Shown: positions 13,236 through 26,006, counted from the stretch's first letter. The stretch is 64,000 bases of DNA from Glandiceps talaboti (GCF_964340395.1 NC_135567.1:5114899-5178898); one strand, 5' to 3'. Translations and numbers: made by a program. Notes: generated from the sequence alone by a model not told the origin.

Positions 13236-15282
13236 CTATTGTGTGGGGGTCATATCACACTTTTCATGTGACTCGGTTACAAACATTGTATGTGTAGCTG
13301 ATATTGACATATATTACAACTGATGGATAGCATGGTCATCATCAACACCCAAACAAAGTATATACCAGTTAAACACAGTTCATTCCCGAAGCACAGCACA
13401 ACAAGTCAAAATGCACAACTCTAGTCGAATCAATAGTGAAAGCTCCAGAAAAGAAGTCCAAATACAAAGTCCAGTAAGAGTAGTGCTATATAGTACATGT
13501 AGCACAGCTGGGAAGCCATTCTGATCTTTCGAAAGGTCACAGGGGGGGGGGGGCAGGGGAATTAGGGGGTAACGTTTTCCAAATCAGCTCTCAGAAATAT
13601 TTTAGGAAATATAATTAGGGGGAGGGTCGTATTTTATTTTACTCACTGTATTGCATAGCACTGCATTATTTTCTTTTTTAGTCATCCCATTGCTGCCATC
13701 AGTTCCAAACCCATTGCTGCCATTCAGGTTAGGGTTAGAGTTAGAGTTAGGGTTACGGTTAGGTACCAATGACATTAGCCTATATCAATCAAATGGTTGC
13801 TGACAACCAACGTAATGGAGTATTTGTCAGTTGTGGTGTGAGGAGATGATTAGGTCTAACAGGTGTTCAACTGGAACAGTTGGGTAAGATACTATGGATA
13901 CTGTTGTAGAGATCATGACCTTGGTCCCGGCAATGATGGGAGTGTGCCAATCAAATCATTGTGAGTTGTGGTCGTCAGCTCAGCGCACAGGTATTTATTA
14001 ATGCAGTGCCTTCACACACATCTAATGGTGGCAGTAATGGCTAATAACCAATGCCTTTAAAACTTTCAACATTGATGGCAGCAGTGGGATTAAATCCTCA
14101 CCAATGATTGTGAGACTTGTGTCCCTTTACATTTCTGACAGCATTTTAAGCCACGTTTTGAACTACTTTAACAGGGAAGGGTCATATTTTAAGGACATAA
14201 ATTTGAGGGAGGGCCACTTTTCATCAAGAAGGACGTGGGGAGGGTCACCTTTTACGAATAAGTCAGCGTCTGATTTTCCCTGCCCCTCCCCTTTAAGTAC
14301 TGAAGGCTCTCTAATCTCAAAGTTGTACATTCAAGCTGGAACGATGATAATTTTATATATCAATACCGTAATATAATGGTGTATTTTCTGATCAATGAAA
14401 ATTAGAGAGGTAAACTCATTAAGACAGGAAAAAATATCACTAATCGACAAGTACAATGCTATCTTTCAAATAAAAGTCCACACAAAACAGGTTTTAGTTG
14501 AGACGAAATCAGAAGAAATGCTAAATTTGAAAAAGAAAGTATATGAGTCTATAAACACGAGTTGCAAACAGTGCTCTGTAGTTTTTTGAAATTAAGAGAG
14601 AAATGTGTCCTCATAAGGAGTGAAAAAGACAACATTTCAAGTATACGACAAGGGAAATGGTCCCTACTGTCGATTACCGTACAACACGAAAGTGTCAACA
14701 CACAAGTCAAAATACAAAATCATTAATAATGCAAATAACAAACTAACAACAATGCCACTATGCTTTATAGGATATATGAGCATTCATGTTATGTCCCTTG
14801 ATTTGTTTTTTCAAAGTTATCTTTGCTGACAAATGTTCTGTTGATTGATGTACTTTTTAATTATTTTCATACGTTTACGTTGACACCACAACAAGTACAT
14901 CTAACAGTGTAACAAGGCTTGTATCTACAACTAATCTGCTCGGATTCTGCATTGTTATTTATTTTAAGAATTGTTTTGTTTTAATAAATGATATACAATG
15001 ACATGACAGGTTGTTGTGGTTTGATTCTCTTCACATTGGCAGATGAATGAATGATTTAAATTTTAACGGCGCTGTTGATCGGCTGCCCACCTAACTGTTG
15101 ATTTTGTCTGCAGTATTATTCGATTTTAGAGTCCATGTGTTACCGTTTTACTGTTATTTTATGACAATTGTTTTATAGTGATACTTGGAACCGAACGGTG
15201 AACTGTTGCAGCGTGTATTCATCTATTGAGCCAGAAAGTTAGGTAACTTGTTCATGTACTGATATATTGCAGTTCTCGACCC
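13236..15282. other. Mixed low-information region with dispersed repeat pieces
   Basis: It holds G-rich GGGAGGG blocks (13541-13640, 14150-14318) that match 611-720, and a short telomere-like stretch at 13726-13763. Two adjacent plus-strand ORFs (14395-14589 and 14620-14829) carry a Lys/Glu-rich helical reading. They could be remnants of a mobile-element ORF1, but no domain is recognisable. Confidence 0.35.
13726..13763 (+). repeat. Degenerate TTAGGG telomere-like run
   Basis: GGTTAGGGTTAGAGTTAGAG followed by TTAGGGTTACGGTTAGG: about six units, half of them exact TTAGGG. This is an interstitial telomere-like patch. Confidence 0.8.
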
Positions 15283-15285
15283 ATC

Positions 15286-17905
15286 ATGGCTGCCAGGTCT
15301 TGGTCATGCATACGTCAGTCTAATCAGTCGTTGTCATGGGGTCAGTGGATGGCAAAACGTATGCGGTTTGCAAAACCTTCTTACAAGTCTACATTTTGTT
15401 ATCGTGGTCGTAAAGCTGGACGCAAACACCCCAAACCTAAGTTTTCGATTCCAACTATTATTAGTAATCGTTGTCTTGGGTCAAAAGATCTGAGGTGTGA
15501 AACAGGCTACTACGGCAAATTCCTATTTGACTTTATTTAAACTCGATAAATCTCCATTGATGCTACTTATGTTGGGTCGCTGCCTATTCGTACCATAATA
15601 ACACCTAGGAGTGCACAGCTTGTTAAAAGCAAACGTGACTCTGTTCTAGCGATAATTCCGAGAGTTTCTTCATGCTTCCAGAAATTACAACTAAATGCTG
15701 GTCTGGGGAATGAATGTATGTTCTATTATTGGGGGGGGGGGGATCAGTGCTGTAATGTCGACATTGTTGACTGGAAATTTGGACATCTTTAAAATAGCCA
15801 TTACAGAAACTTGGCTCAAAAGTCAAGATGACCCATTTATTACCGAGTTTCTCTCTTCGATCAGCAGTTACACTATCTATCAGCAGCCTCACTCAAAGAG
15901 AAAAAGGGGGTGGAGTAGCAGTGTTAGCCCATTCCAACCTTCCCGTCATTGAGAAGCGATCATCTTCGTTTCAATCTTTCGAAGCATTAGACATCATTTT
16001 TCAATCGTCAAATCAATGTCTGCATTTAATCCTCAAAAATCAACAAAGAATACAGTCACCATCGGCGAGTTTATTTCCGAATTTTCAACGCGCCTGGAAA
16101 CAGCTGTACCATCGTCTGGCCACTTTCTATACGCAGGTGACTTCAATTTTTATTTTGTGGATACCGACTTACGGGATACAAAGAAGTTTGTCGACCTTTT
16201 GTATTCTATGGGTTTACAGCAAAATGTATCCGAACCTACAATAGCAAGGGCTATACTCTTGACTTGCTGATAACTTGATCGAATGATCAGTTCCTGCATT
16301 TTGTCAGGGTCGACGTATCTCTAATCTCCGATCACAGTATCGTTATTTCGGTTTGAAAATTCAGCGACCACCAAATGGCAAGTTCAACATCTGGTGAAGG
16401 AATTTCTGAACAATTGACAAGGCTGACTTGCATGACAAACTTGCGGTCAGCATCGCAGACTATAGTATTGCAGACTGTCCACCTGTCATGAACGCCGAAT
16501 GCTTGTCAGAATTTTATCATGAAACTGTTAGGAAGGTATTGGATGCGATTGTCCCTATAACTGAAAAAGTCATCACCCAGAAAGTGCGTGGCCCATGGTT
16601 TTGTGAGGAACTACTGTCATTTATCATGAGAAGAGAAGTGTGTAAGTTCGAAAATAAGTGGCGCACATCGCAACTCGAAATCGATCGGCAAATCTTCTAT
16701 ATTAAACAGGTTGAATATTTCCGTCGTTGTGATGAAGTAAAGTCAGCTTTGCATCGGACTAGCATTAAGGAGACAACAGAAGATTATTTAATATTATTAC
16801 TGAGTTATTAAGTACCAAGGCATTCAATTCAAACGCATTTCAAAATGACATCCAAGTACCATCCAAATTCCTCGAATTCTTTGAAATGAAGGTATCAAAG
16901 CTTCGTGTCGGACTTGTTGTTCAGTCAATAGTGATGATCAACTACCAAATCACATTTTCACTGAGTTTGAGTCTGTGTCAGTTAAAACGCTAGTAAAGCG
17001 GTCGTCTCCAAAATCATGACTGTGAACTTGGTATCCTTCCAAAAAACCTTGTCAAGAACTGTATAGACTCTCTTGCGCCTTTTTTAGCTCATTTATACAA
17101 TATTTCACTTTCGTCTGGCACCGTTCCTAGCCATTCTAAATCATCAATCATTTATGTTTTGTTGAAGAAGCCTGATCTTGACCACAATGTAGTGAAAAAA
17201 ATATAGGCCCGTATCCAATCTGTCTTTCTTGTTGAAAGTTCTTGAGAGAATTGTCGCGCAGCAGCTAAATGATCATCTCGCCAAGTTTCAGCTATACACC
17301 AAGTGTCAAAGCACATATCGAGTCAATCACAGTACTGAACCTGCGCTCCTCCGCATCCACAATGATATTATGCTTGCATTAAGTGACAAAAAAGATGTAA
17401 TTCTCTCTCTAATGGCCTCGACTACATGATGTATGCTGACGACTCTGGAATCTATGTTATTTGCAATATGCCTGACGAAGTTGTAGCTGATGTAGAGGCA
17501 TGCGTCGATGATATTCGTAGCTGGATGATGTCCAATATGTTGGTACTCAATGATGATAAAACTGAGGTTGTTCATTCCTCCTCACGCCTAAAATCAGATG
17601 TATCAGAGCTAACTAGCCTTAAGATTGGTAGGATTGATATCACTCCATCCTCTTCAGTTCAGAATCTAGGCGTGATTCTCAATAGCGATGCTCCATGTCT
17701 AATTAAATCGGTCAGATATGTAGAAATGGTTATTTCGCGTTGCATATAATTGGAACGATTCGTCGACTTTTGGACAAAACAACTACAGAAAATATAATCG
17801 ACGCATTTGTAACGTCCCGCCTTGATTTGTTTTAATCCACTGGGTGTCTTCTGAAATTTTTATCTAAAGAACTTTTAAACGACAAGGAATTTTAAAGTCA
17901 TTTGT
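15286..17905 (+). mobile_element. Degenerate non-LTR retrotransposon (LINE A, plus copy)
   Basis: The first ORF (15286-15537) ends with an Arg/Lys-rich RGRKAGRKHPKPK that precedes the endonuclease in such elements. Endonuclease remnants follow: GNLDIFKIAITETWL near 15770, KGGGVAVLA in another frame near 15905, and FLYAGDFNFYFVDTDLRDTK near 16125. The linker to reverse transcriptase (RTase) reads KVRGPWFCEELLSFI and KWRTSQLEIDRQIF. RTase pieces are LLKVLERIVAQQLNDHL (about 17230) and MMYADDSGIYVI (17426 on), with the catalytic YADD intact. Between ILSL and the YADD strand about 100 residues are missing, including the first catalytic Asp motif, so the element is dead. Frameshifts and stops occur throughout. 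It is of the CR1/Jockey/L2 kind by motif; the clade is not resolved. Confidence 0.88.
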
Positions 17906-18955
17906 TGCCTTTCTTCTCTGACATTTTATATGTTATATAAAGCTTCCTAAGTACTGAAGATTATGACTGTGTGAATGAGATGGTCTGGTTGATTTTGTTG
18001 TACATTTGAAGTATTGTTCTGTTGGTAATTCAACTTTTCCAGTTTGTGCTGTATATGCCATGGTTAGCCTGGAAAATGTTTGCCTGTTTTCTAATAGTTC
18101 CCATTGAAGCTCCCTTAGCATTGCTGTAACACTGTCAGTTTTGGTGTAGAGTTGAAGAACAAAGCAGGCAGCCCGTCGTGCCCAGGTACAACAACCATAA
18201 TTTCTAGGATGGGACGGACAAATGTAAAAGTATGACAAGTACATTATGTTTTTGTCTTTGGGTGAGGATTTTAAGTTCAAGCGTAGAAATCCTAATGTTC
18301 TGTTGGCATATAGCTACTATGCCGTTAATGTGATGTTTCCATTTAAGATCATTTGATAGTTCAATTCCCAAATACGGATGTTTTGCAGTTTCAAAGGGCA
18401 TTCTCTTTGATATGATAGACGTGTATACGGTTTGTGTTTGAGGATGTGTATTAATTATGTAAAATTTAGATGAATTAAATTTATGTTCCACTTGTCAGTC
18501 CAAGAGACGAGAGAATGTAGATCTTTTTGCAGCTGGAAAGGGTCGTTGAGATAGTTGATTTGCCTGTATAAACGGCAGTCATCTGCAGATTGTCAAAGAT
18601 TTGTATCTTTGGAAATATTCGCAGATGTCATTTAGATAGAAAAGGAAGAGAAAAGGTCCTAATACGGTACCGTGTGAAACACCCATGTCAACTACAATTG
18701 GTGTTGAAAGTTCTCCATCAACATCAACACGTTGTTGTCTGTTGTTATCGCATGGTTAGAAAGGATTCCATCCACTTTATACTTTTACCACGAATTCCGT
18801 AATAATGCAATTTGTGTTGGTGTTGGTTTGGAATGACATTGAATGCTATCGGGTGGATGTCATCTTAGTCGGTATGTGGTCACTCATAATTTGTAGAAGA
18901 TCTGTTTTTAAAAAGATCCATGTGTCATTCGATGTAAGGTTCAGGTTTGTTCCTT

Positions 18956-18986
<31 letters not shown>

Positions 18987-19016
18987 TTATTTATTTATTT
19001 ACTTATTTATTTACTT
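18956..19016. repeat. (TTTA)n microsatellite
   Basis: About 14 TTTA units with two interruptions, lying inside the degenerate LINE B copy. Confidence 0.93.
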
Positions 19017-19142
19017 TCTTCATAAATCTATCTTGTTAACTTCATCCCTCATTTTGTAGAGATCAGCTTTATGGAATTCGTAAATTTTCCTTGGTTTTCT
19101 GCAGTTGAATTTTGCTTTAAGACCATGAGTGCAGTTGGAATA

Positions 19143-19197
19143 TCGTAGTCAATTATGCCTGGTATTACTTGGCATCGTAGTCAATTATGCCTGGTAT
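19143..19197 (+). repeat. Direct duplication next to the SINE
   Basis: TCGTAGTCAATTATGCCTGG plus TAT occurs at 19143-19165 and again at 19175-19197. The second copy is cut by the SINE start. This is either an older tandem duplication or part of the insertion event. Confidence 0.8.
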
Positions 19198-19560
19198 AAT
19201 CATGACTCCAATGTGGAGTCATGATGGGTGAATGGCTAGCGTGACCGGCTTTGAATCTACAGGTTGCAGGTTCGAGCCCCGTCGCTGCCTGCTGTTTGTT
19301 TCTGAGTGGCTAAAGTCCTTGGGCAAGATTTGAACCACGACTGTGCCTCAGTCAACCCAGCTGTATAACTGGGGACCTGGTAGGATGTAGGTTGCAATGT
19401 GAAGGCTTTAATCCTATGCGCTTAAATGGCTGCAATGGATTGTATGCTCCCCGGGGAGTTGAGGAAGACTAAAGGGCCGTTGTGCTGTTCCGAACCGAGC
19501 CAGGGGTGGGAAAGCGCTATATAAGAAACCAACATTATTATTATTAACATTATTATTATT
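19198..19560 (+). mobile_element. tRNA-derived SINE inserted in LINE B
   Basis: The head carries a tRNA-like pol III promoter: an A-box-like GGGTGAATGGCTAGCGTGA near 19224 and an excellent B box GGTTCGAGCCCC near 19268. The body contains GTCCTTGGGCAAGATTTGAA and later GGGAAAGCGCTATATAAGAA. The tail is an ATT-repeat (CATTATTATTATTA) ending at about 19560. The TATTACTTGGCATC before the insertion recurs directly after the tail, so it is the likely target duplication. The A/B-box head, conserved body and short ATT tail are the layout of metazoan tRNA-SINEs. It is probably non-autonomous, moved by a LINE. Confidence 0.87.
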
Positions 19561-20110
19561 ACTTGGCATCTATTTCAGGTTTTGATGTGAACAGTAACTC
19601 TAAGATGTTAACGCCTCGAGTTGGTTTATTTACCGCTTTGTATATAGTGAAACTTTGCTGCTATTTGAAGTAGCTTGTTACACAGACCAGTTGTACGACT
19701 TCCTTGATGAATTGACTGTGTTTCCCATATGATGTCACTAAGGTTAAAGTCATCTAGTAGGACATTACAAGATTGTTTTGCCATCTAGTAGGACATTACA
19801 AGATTGTTTTTACCTGTTAGGTTTGACATAGCGGTTTCCAGTTGGTCCACTTTATCGATCTTGGTGTCTGGTGGTTTATAAAAGCAACCAACAAGGCAAG
19901 GTTTTGGCTATCAGTTTTGTTGATTTCCGGTTACAATCATGGATTTGTATGTCGCGATAAAGATGCCATCTCCATGTATTGTCCTGTCTCTCCTGATGAC
20001 ATTGTAATCAGGGTAAAATATTTAACTTGTTTGTATAGAACTGCCAATTTTAGATTCGGTCCCCCATATGATGATATCAGTCTCTATTGATTCTGCCATA
20101 GCTGGAAAAT

Positions 20111-20460
20111 CTGTTGTTTACATTTGATGCTGTTACAGTTGACCACGGCTTTGAATCAACAGAGATGGTGCATACACTTCAAAACCCCTCTGGCCATAAG
20201 ATCTATTAAAACTGCCTCGTGGTTGGACTAAGAGTAGCTTTTCAGCAGACCAAAGATTTGGTGTTGAAACATAAAACTAATACAATTGTACATATTAAAA
20301 TGGCAAAAGTAAATAAACAAGGAAAGAAATAACAGCACGCATAGAAGGAAAAAATCAACACTACATATAAAAACATACTCATTAAAATAATTCATATAGT
20401 ATAGAAAACAACCAGTTAAGATCAACCACTTCCTATAAAATTGACCAGTAAATTATATTA
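20111..20460 (-). mobile_element. Second 3' fragment of a LINE
   Basis: Positions 20150-20290 match 20545-20650 (GAGTAGCTTTTCAGCA and AAGATTTGGTGTTGAAACAT in both). They encode the same LINE C-terminal stretch (FMFQHQIFGLLKSYS on the minus strand). It is either a fragment of another copy or a local duplication. Confidence 0.6.
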
Positions 20461-22745
20461 CTTGAAATGTTGTCTTAAAATATGTCTTTAAAACTAAGTT
20501 TTAAAATGTCAATACTCTTTCTTATTTCAAATGGAAGCCAATTCAACAGAGAGGGTGCTTGCACTTGAAAAGCCATCTGACCCATGTGGTAGGACTACGA
20601 GTAGCTTTTCAGCAAAACAAAGATTTGGTGTTGAAACATAAATACTAATTAAATGTGACTGGTATAATGGTGCCACATGATTGATTATTTTGATAGTGAT
20701 CAGTAGGATTTTGAAATTAATCCTGACCTCAACTGGAAGCCAATGTGAGTCAATGAGTACAGGAGTAATATGGTTAACACTACGTGTATTGACGAGACAG
20801 GATGCAGCATTCTAAAGTGATTGCACACAATATACCTGGTATTTTGAAATTCCATACAATAGACCATTGCTGTAATCGAGCCATGAAGTCACAAATATAT
20901 GTATTAATTTCTCTGTACAGGCTTTGTCTAACAGTTTGCAAATGTTTCCATTCTTGTATAATGAGAAGTAAACATTCTTGCAAATATACGCTACGATACA
21001 ATATATTTTATTACCCGACCAAAAAGAGAAGAGAAAAATGACATCACAAATGTAAATACAAAGAAGCAAACAATCAGATCGGATAACAGGAGTCAGAAAA
21101 TAGCAATGCTAATCGTGTCTGACGCCTGGAAACAGTAAATAATGGTATAAGTTTAGGGTGTAAATAAATATACAAAATGTAGTTCTACCCTCGTTCCCCT
21201 CCCCCCCCCCATATCTGTGAGTGACAAAATACAATGAAGGCATATATTATATTAAAACTTTATACTGTTATAAGGTATTCTCTTTCAATAAATCTTTATA
21301 TAATGTTATATAATGCTATGAATCACTGTTTTCTCGGTTCGTTTCTGGTGACCTGATTTATTGAATTCAATGTGTTTGCACCTGTGTATGTCATTGATTG
21401 TTTACCATAATATGTTTCAACAGAAGGTACACATAAATTATCCTGGTATTTTTGTATTGTAGTCATAGTTTAACAAATTAAAGTATTCATTAATATGGTG
21501 TGGCAAATATTTGTGCAGCAAACAAAGGTACTGACCAAACATCTATGCATCTTATATACATAGAGAATCTAGCTAATTATGACATCCTCTAATGGAGCTG
21601 TATACAATGTGAATAGCATAGGACCTACAACTGATCATTGTGGGACACCGTACTTTAAATGTGACATAGAAGATGTTGCAGACATCACTTTGACATGTTG
21701 ATGGCGATTGGGAATGTATGATATAAACCAGGCTAGAGCTGTGCCAGTGACACCAAAACGAAATTCCAGTCTATTTAACAAAATTTTATGGTCGATTTGA
21801 CCACGGCTGCTGATAGATCCATGACATGATAAGACTGACAGCCTTCTTATTATTTCAATCAGCAGCTCATTGTTGCTGGGCACCGAGCCCATTCCGAAGC
21901 GTCGAGACCTTGGTTTCGAAGTACTCTAGAAATTTGTATCGAATATTCTTGACAGGGATGTCACATGTATTGGTTTTAAATGCCTGGGTACTAGATAACT
22001 CAGAAACGGTGTTGTATAGCTTTTTGTTGTCTGCTTCCTCTCTTCAAGTCCAATGATAGGTTGATTTCGGTTTATCGCACAGATGAAAGTATTCAAGTCT
22101 TTTGGTTAGAAAAAAATAGCGATCAATTTCAAATTGCGAAATACGCCATTTAGGTTCAAACTTACGCATATCTTTCCTCAACACTATGAATTTGTCGCAA
22201 AACCACAAGGCCAACACTTTAGAGTGCAGAATGACAGTGATCTATCACGTGAATCAGGGTCTTCAAAACAAAAATCCAAGTCAATTACAAACAGAAGATG
22301 ACAATACACCAGTGCAGCTGTTTCTAAGAGTTGAGAATTCAGAAGTCGGTGGTTAAGTTGTTGATTTATTTTTTGTACATTTTTGGAGGACGATAGATCG
22401 CAATAACAAGCAGAGACTGACTTGATGATCGGAAAGTTATGTCTAGTGACTCAAATAACTGAAAAGGTTTCCGATGGCTCGAAGATTCGAACGGGTTAAT
22501 ATAGCTCCTTAACCATCAATTCGAATAGAACAACAATACTGATGGACAGTGTAGTCACTGTCAGATTTTCGACAAACAGTTTTGACGCAAGAGCAGCAAT
22601 CTTCCCATTGACAGAACAGGCATTTAACAGAGTAGCATTCAAATGTAATTTCTGGAAACAAGTTGAGATCCTTGGGATTTTCAGTAAATACAGTCACGTT
22701 TTCTTTCTTTTAAGGGTGTAATCACAGTTTACATAGCATTAACTC
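20461..22745 (-). mobile_element. Degenerate non-LTR retrotransposon (LINE A, minus copy)
   Basis: Read on the minus strand from about 22740. KIPRISTCFQKLHLNA and LLNACSVNGKIAALAS correspond to the NARS start of the endonuclease. These match IIPRVSSCFQKLQLNAGL in the plus copy at 15650. Then come ITFRSSSQSLLVIAIYRPPK (22400) and FEPKWRISQFEIDRYFF (22150), again parallel to the plus copy. RTase follows: DHKILLNRLEFRFGVTG, LAWFISYIPNRHQHV, GVPQ, stop, SVVGPMLFTLYTAPL (21890-21570). The C-terminus shows LDYSNGLLYGISKYQ and ITPVLIDSHWLPVEVRI (20930-20700). It keeps the RTase middle that the plus copy lost. Confidence 0.87.
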
Positions 22746-23800
22746 ACTATAAATTACTTCATTAACAATTTGAATTTGCTGCAGTGTCCAACCCAGCACC
22801 TGTTATATATGAAGCTGAATGAGACTTCGAAGTTCGCTGACTGGTAATAATTGTTTGAATCGAAAATATTCTTGACATAGATAATCATTTGTCTCGCACA
22901 GATGAATGCTCTATGTAAATTCATGTTATACCAGGCAAACCGTTAAATTTAAATTTTAGTCAGTACTTAAATGTCTGATTGCGGGCTAAATCAGAGGTCA
23001 ATTACAATGTCGATATTTTCCTGATTCCATTCTTACAAAAGTATTATTATTAACAGAGAAGACAGATAAATCAAAGAAACTAAACACTCCTTTTAACACT
23101 AAATTGGTTTGAAAGTATCATTTCAGTCTATCACGTTTGTGCAAATTTATAACAATGATAATGACAGAAGTAAATAAAATAATGATATGAAAGATATTGA
23201 CAGTTTAGTTTGGTGCCGAGAATGGTGAAGGGAATGGGAATCCCGTAATATCTTTATGACCTAGTGAACCCTCAATGTAAGTAAAGTGTATGAGAAAATT
23301 GTGTTTCTTCAAGTTCTAATAAGTTGACTTGATATCAGCAGAGTGTATGAGAACAATATGTACACATTAGTATACATCGGTATCATTAATATCGTACTGA
23401 CTTTTGTAACATTGTTGGTTAGATGCATAAATATCATTATACCGTAAGGTTTATATTTCATGCAAGATGTGGTGGCTAATATTTATTGTCTTAATTAATT
23501 TTTCTGTTATGTAATAGCAACACAGAAATGTGAGTTACCTTTGATGATATTAAAGGGTACATTGGACAGTAGCCTATATGTAATTTGTTATTTCAAAGCC
23601 TTGTCAAATACACGTTACTTGCAATGGGAGAGATTGGGAAAATGATATATGTTGTTTAATTATTCAAATTAGTAATTAATATAGACCTTTTGATGTACTT
23701 TACATGTAAGGGGGGTTTGATAATGATGACAAACATGCTAAATTCATTTCCTACTGTAATGTAAATGAAAGGAAATATAGCTTTCACATATTTGTATTAA
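22746..23800. other. No feature recognised
   Basis: AT-rich sequence with no convincing exon, repeat copy or array. No reading has domain character. Confidence 0.45.
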
Positions 23801-23805
23801 ATTTG

Positions 23806-24398
23806 AATATGCTGATTATACTTTTACATAATTTACACATTAATTATGATTGATTATACTTTTACATAATTTACATATTATGCTGATTATACTTTTACAT
23901 AATATACATATTAATTATGCTGATTATACTTTTACATAATTTACATATTAATTATGCTGATTATACTTTTACATAATTTACATATTAATTATGCTGATTA
24001 TACTTTTACATAATATACATATTAATATGCTGATTATACTTTTACATAATTTACATATTATGCTGATTATACTTTTACATACTATACATATTAATCATGC
24101 TGATTATACTTTTACATAATATACATATTAATTATGCTGATTATACTTTTACATAATATACATATTAATATGCTGATTATACTAATACATAATATACATA
24201 TTAATATGCTGATTATACTTTTACATAATATACATATTAATTATGCTGATTTTACTTTTACATAATTTACATATTAATTATGCTAATTATACTTTTACAC
24301 AATATACATATTAATTATGCTAATTATACTTTTACACAATATACATATTAATTATGCTAATTATACTTTTACATATTTTACATATTAATTATGCTGAT
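23806..24398. repeat. 34-37-bp AT-rich minisatellite, about 16 copies
   Basis: The unit is GCTGATTATACTTTTACATA, ATWTACATATTAATTAT. Copies alternate between 34 and 37 bp by loss of AAT/TAT at the junction, and between ATTTACAT and ATATACAT. AT content is near 80 percent. Confidence 0.95.
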
Positions 24399-24828
24399 GA
24401 GTAAACACATATCACTCATTAGTTTTTTGATGATGATAAAAAATTATAAAGGTAGTTTTCTATTTCCATCCTTAAACTGATAGAAGTATAACATGCATTG
24501 GTGTTTTTGAAATGATTCATACGTATACACCGTGCTATTAATATGAATTAAACTACTTAAAACACTAGTTAAATTATTAAGTATGTGTTAATGACGTAGT
24601 AGATGTTTATTAATATCATCATCAAACGATGGTCCTAGTATGCTTTATCAGCCTTAGACTTATCCATATACATGTTACGTGTCAGGTTTATTTTCCATGT
24701 CTCAATGAGGAAAAAAGCCTCATCTTCAAAATAGAAACAACTACGACCGGCCTCATAACAAATACATGGTCACGATACCATGTGCAAAGGACGTCCCAAG
24801 AAACTGTGTCGGATCAACAGAAAATATA

Positions 24829-25290
24829 ACAACTCTGAGTCAGTGGCACTCAAACAGCAAACAACAACGCTTTAATGTCACACAAGGAAAATACAACATC
24901 TGAACATTGAACCTGGGTAATATATGAGGTACCGTCTAAGGACTGCCATCAAATGTATATAGGAGAATCGGGGCGTGGGACAATACTGTAGCTTTCACTA
25001 ACAATTTTCCAAAAAATATAAGCGCTAACAAAATCAGACACAACCATCTCAAAATCAACACAGAGACAGGGATGTTGAACTATATCTACAATCAGCTGAT
25101 CATACCGCCACTTAGTGGTCAGTTGTTACTATGGAATTTCTCATTATGATGAGGATCGTCGGCCAAGAAAAAACAAAATCATTGTGCGTCATAACATGTG
25201 CAAGTCATTTGATCTACTAAGTTGATAACCATTTTTGGTCAGTCGACTTTACAATTTTGTATCACAATTTCACTATATGGATACATTGAC
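24829..25290 (+). repeat. Dispersed repeat C, copy 1
   Basis: About 460 bp alignable in direct orientation to 31737-32218. Shared blocks include CTCTGAGTCAGTGGCA, TGTATATAGGAGAATC, ACAGGGATGTTGAACTAT, AGCTGATCATACCGCCAC and TTTGATCTACTRAGTTGATA. The two copies flank the foldback element and the RNase H1 remnant. Confidence 0.88.
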
Positions 25291-25551
25291 GTTTATTTGT
25301 GTATCTCCATAATTATATTTGAGTATGTGTATACTTATATGGAGTGCAAAAGTAATGAGGAAAACAGTCCTTACAAATAAGTACAATCATTGATGTTTGG
25401 AATCAATATTCTTTCTCAAAAGGCTGTGGGAAGATATAGGTGGGTTAACGTACCAAGACATGTCGGTGTACTAAAAATAGATAGATACACCACAACATCG
25501 TATAAACAGTAAAGTGCACATAGAAAGATCATCGCCGTAAACCACAGCCTT

Positions 25552-25775
25552 GTACAACCGACATTCGTGATAATTGCCGAAATTTGTAATAACGCCGATA
25601 TTTGTAATAAAAATCACGTTTTTTATGTAATAAAACCGACATTTGTAATAATTGCCGAAATTTGTAACAATTTCTATGAACGACAAATGTAATAAAAATT
25701 GCCGATATTTGTAATAAATTTCAGAAAAAATATGTAATAAAATTGCCGAAATTTGTAATAAAAAATTACATTAAG
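25552..25775. repeat. Left inverted end of the foldback element
   Basis: Contains seven to eight copies of RCCGAMATTTGTAATAA in plus orientation. It pairs in inverse order with 29306-29525. Confidence 0.85.
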
Positions 25776-25905
25776 GAGGGTCCGTCCTTCCACACTAAAA
25801 AACATCACGTCAAATGAAGGTAGATTTAACAAGCATTCATTGAATTGATTAATATGATAATGAATTGAACAATTAACCAAGTTATTATTATTTCAATCAA
25901 TCCGC

Positions 25906-25907
<2 letters not shown>

Positions 25908-25938
<31 letters not shown>

Positions 25939-25972
25939 TGTATGTATGTATGTATGTATGTATGTATGTATG

Positions 25973-26006
<34 letters not shown>

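Larger units (their letters stand above)
17930..20110 (-). mobile_element. Degenerate non-LTR retrotransposon (LINE B, minus copy)
   Basis: Read on the minus strand from 20110. The endonuclease begins DIIIWGTESKIGSSIQTS, then YNVIRRDRTIHGDGIFIA, LVAFINHQT/CWLLYKPPDTK and, past 19740, DDFNLSDIIWETQSI. RTase then appears at 18800-18560 as GIRGKSIKWMESFL, GVSHGTVLGPFLF and YLNDICEYF. The thumb is YLGIELSNDLKWKHHING near 18375, and the C-terminal region reads YFYICPSHPRNYGCCTW, ending about 17933. The order endonuclease, RTase, C-terminus is correct for a single copy. It is broken by stops, by a SINE at 19198-19560, by a TTTA microsatellite, and by a 31-bp tandem duplication at 19747-19812. It differs in sequence from LINE A. 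Confidence 0.88.

Noticed and set aside
19217-19290. Candidate tRNA gene
   Set aside because: Good B box, but the cloverleaf does not close and the body continues as a SINE with an ATT tail and target duplication.
24393-24420. CTGATGAG suggesting another hammerhead
   Set aside because: No GAAAC core or pairing stem II follows.
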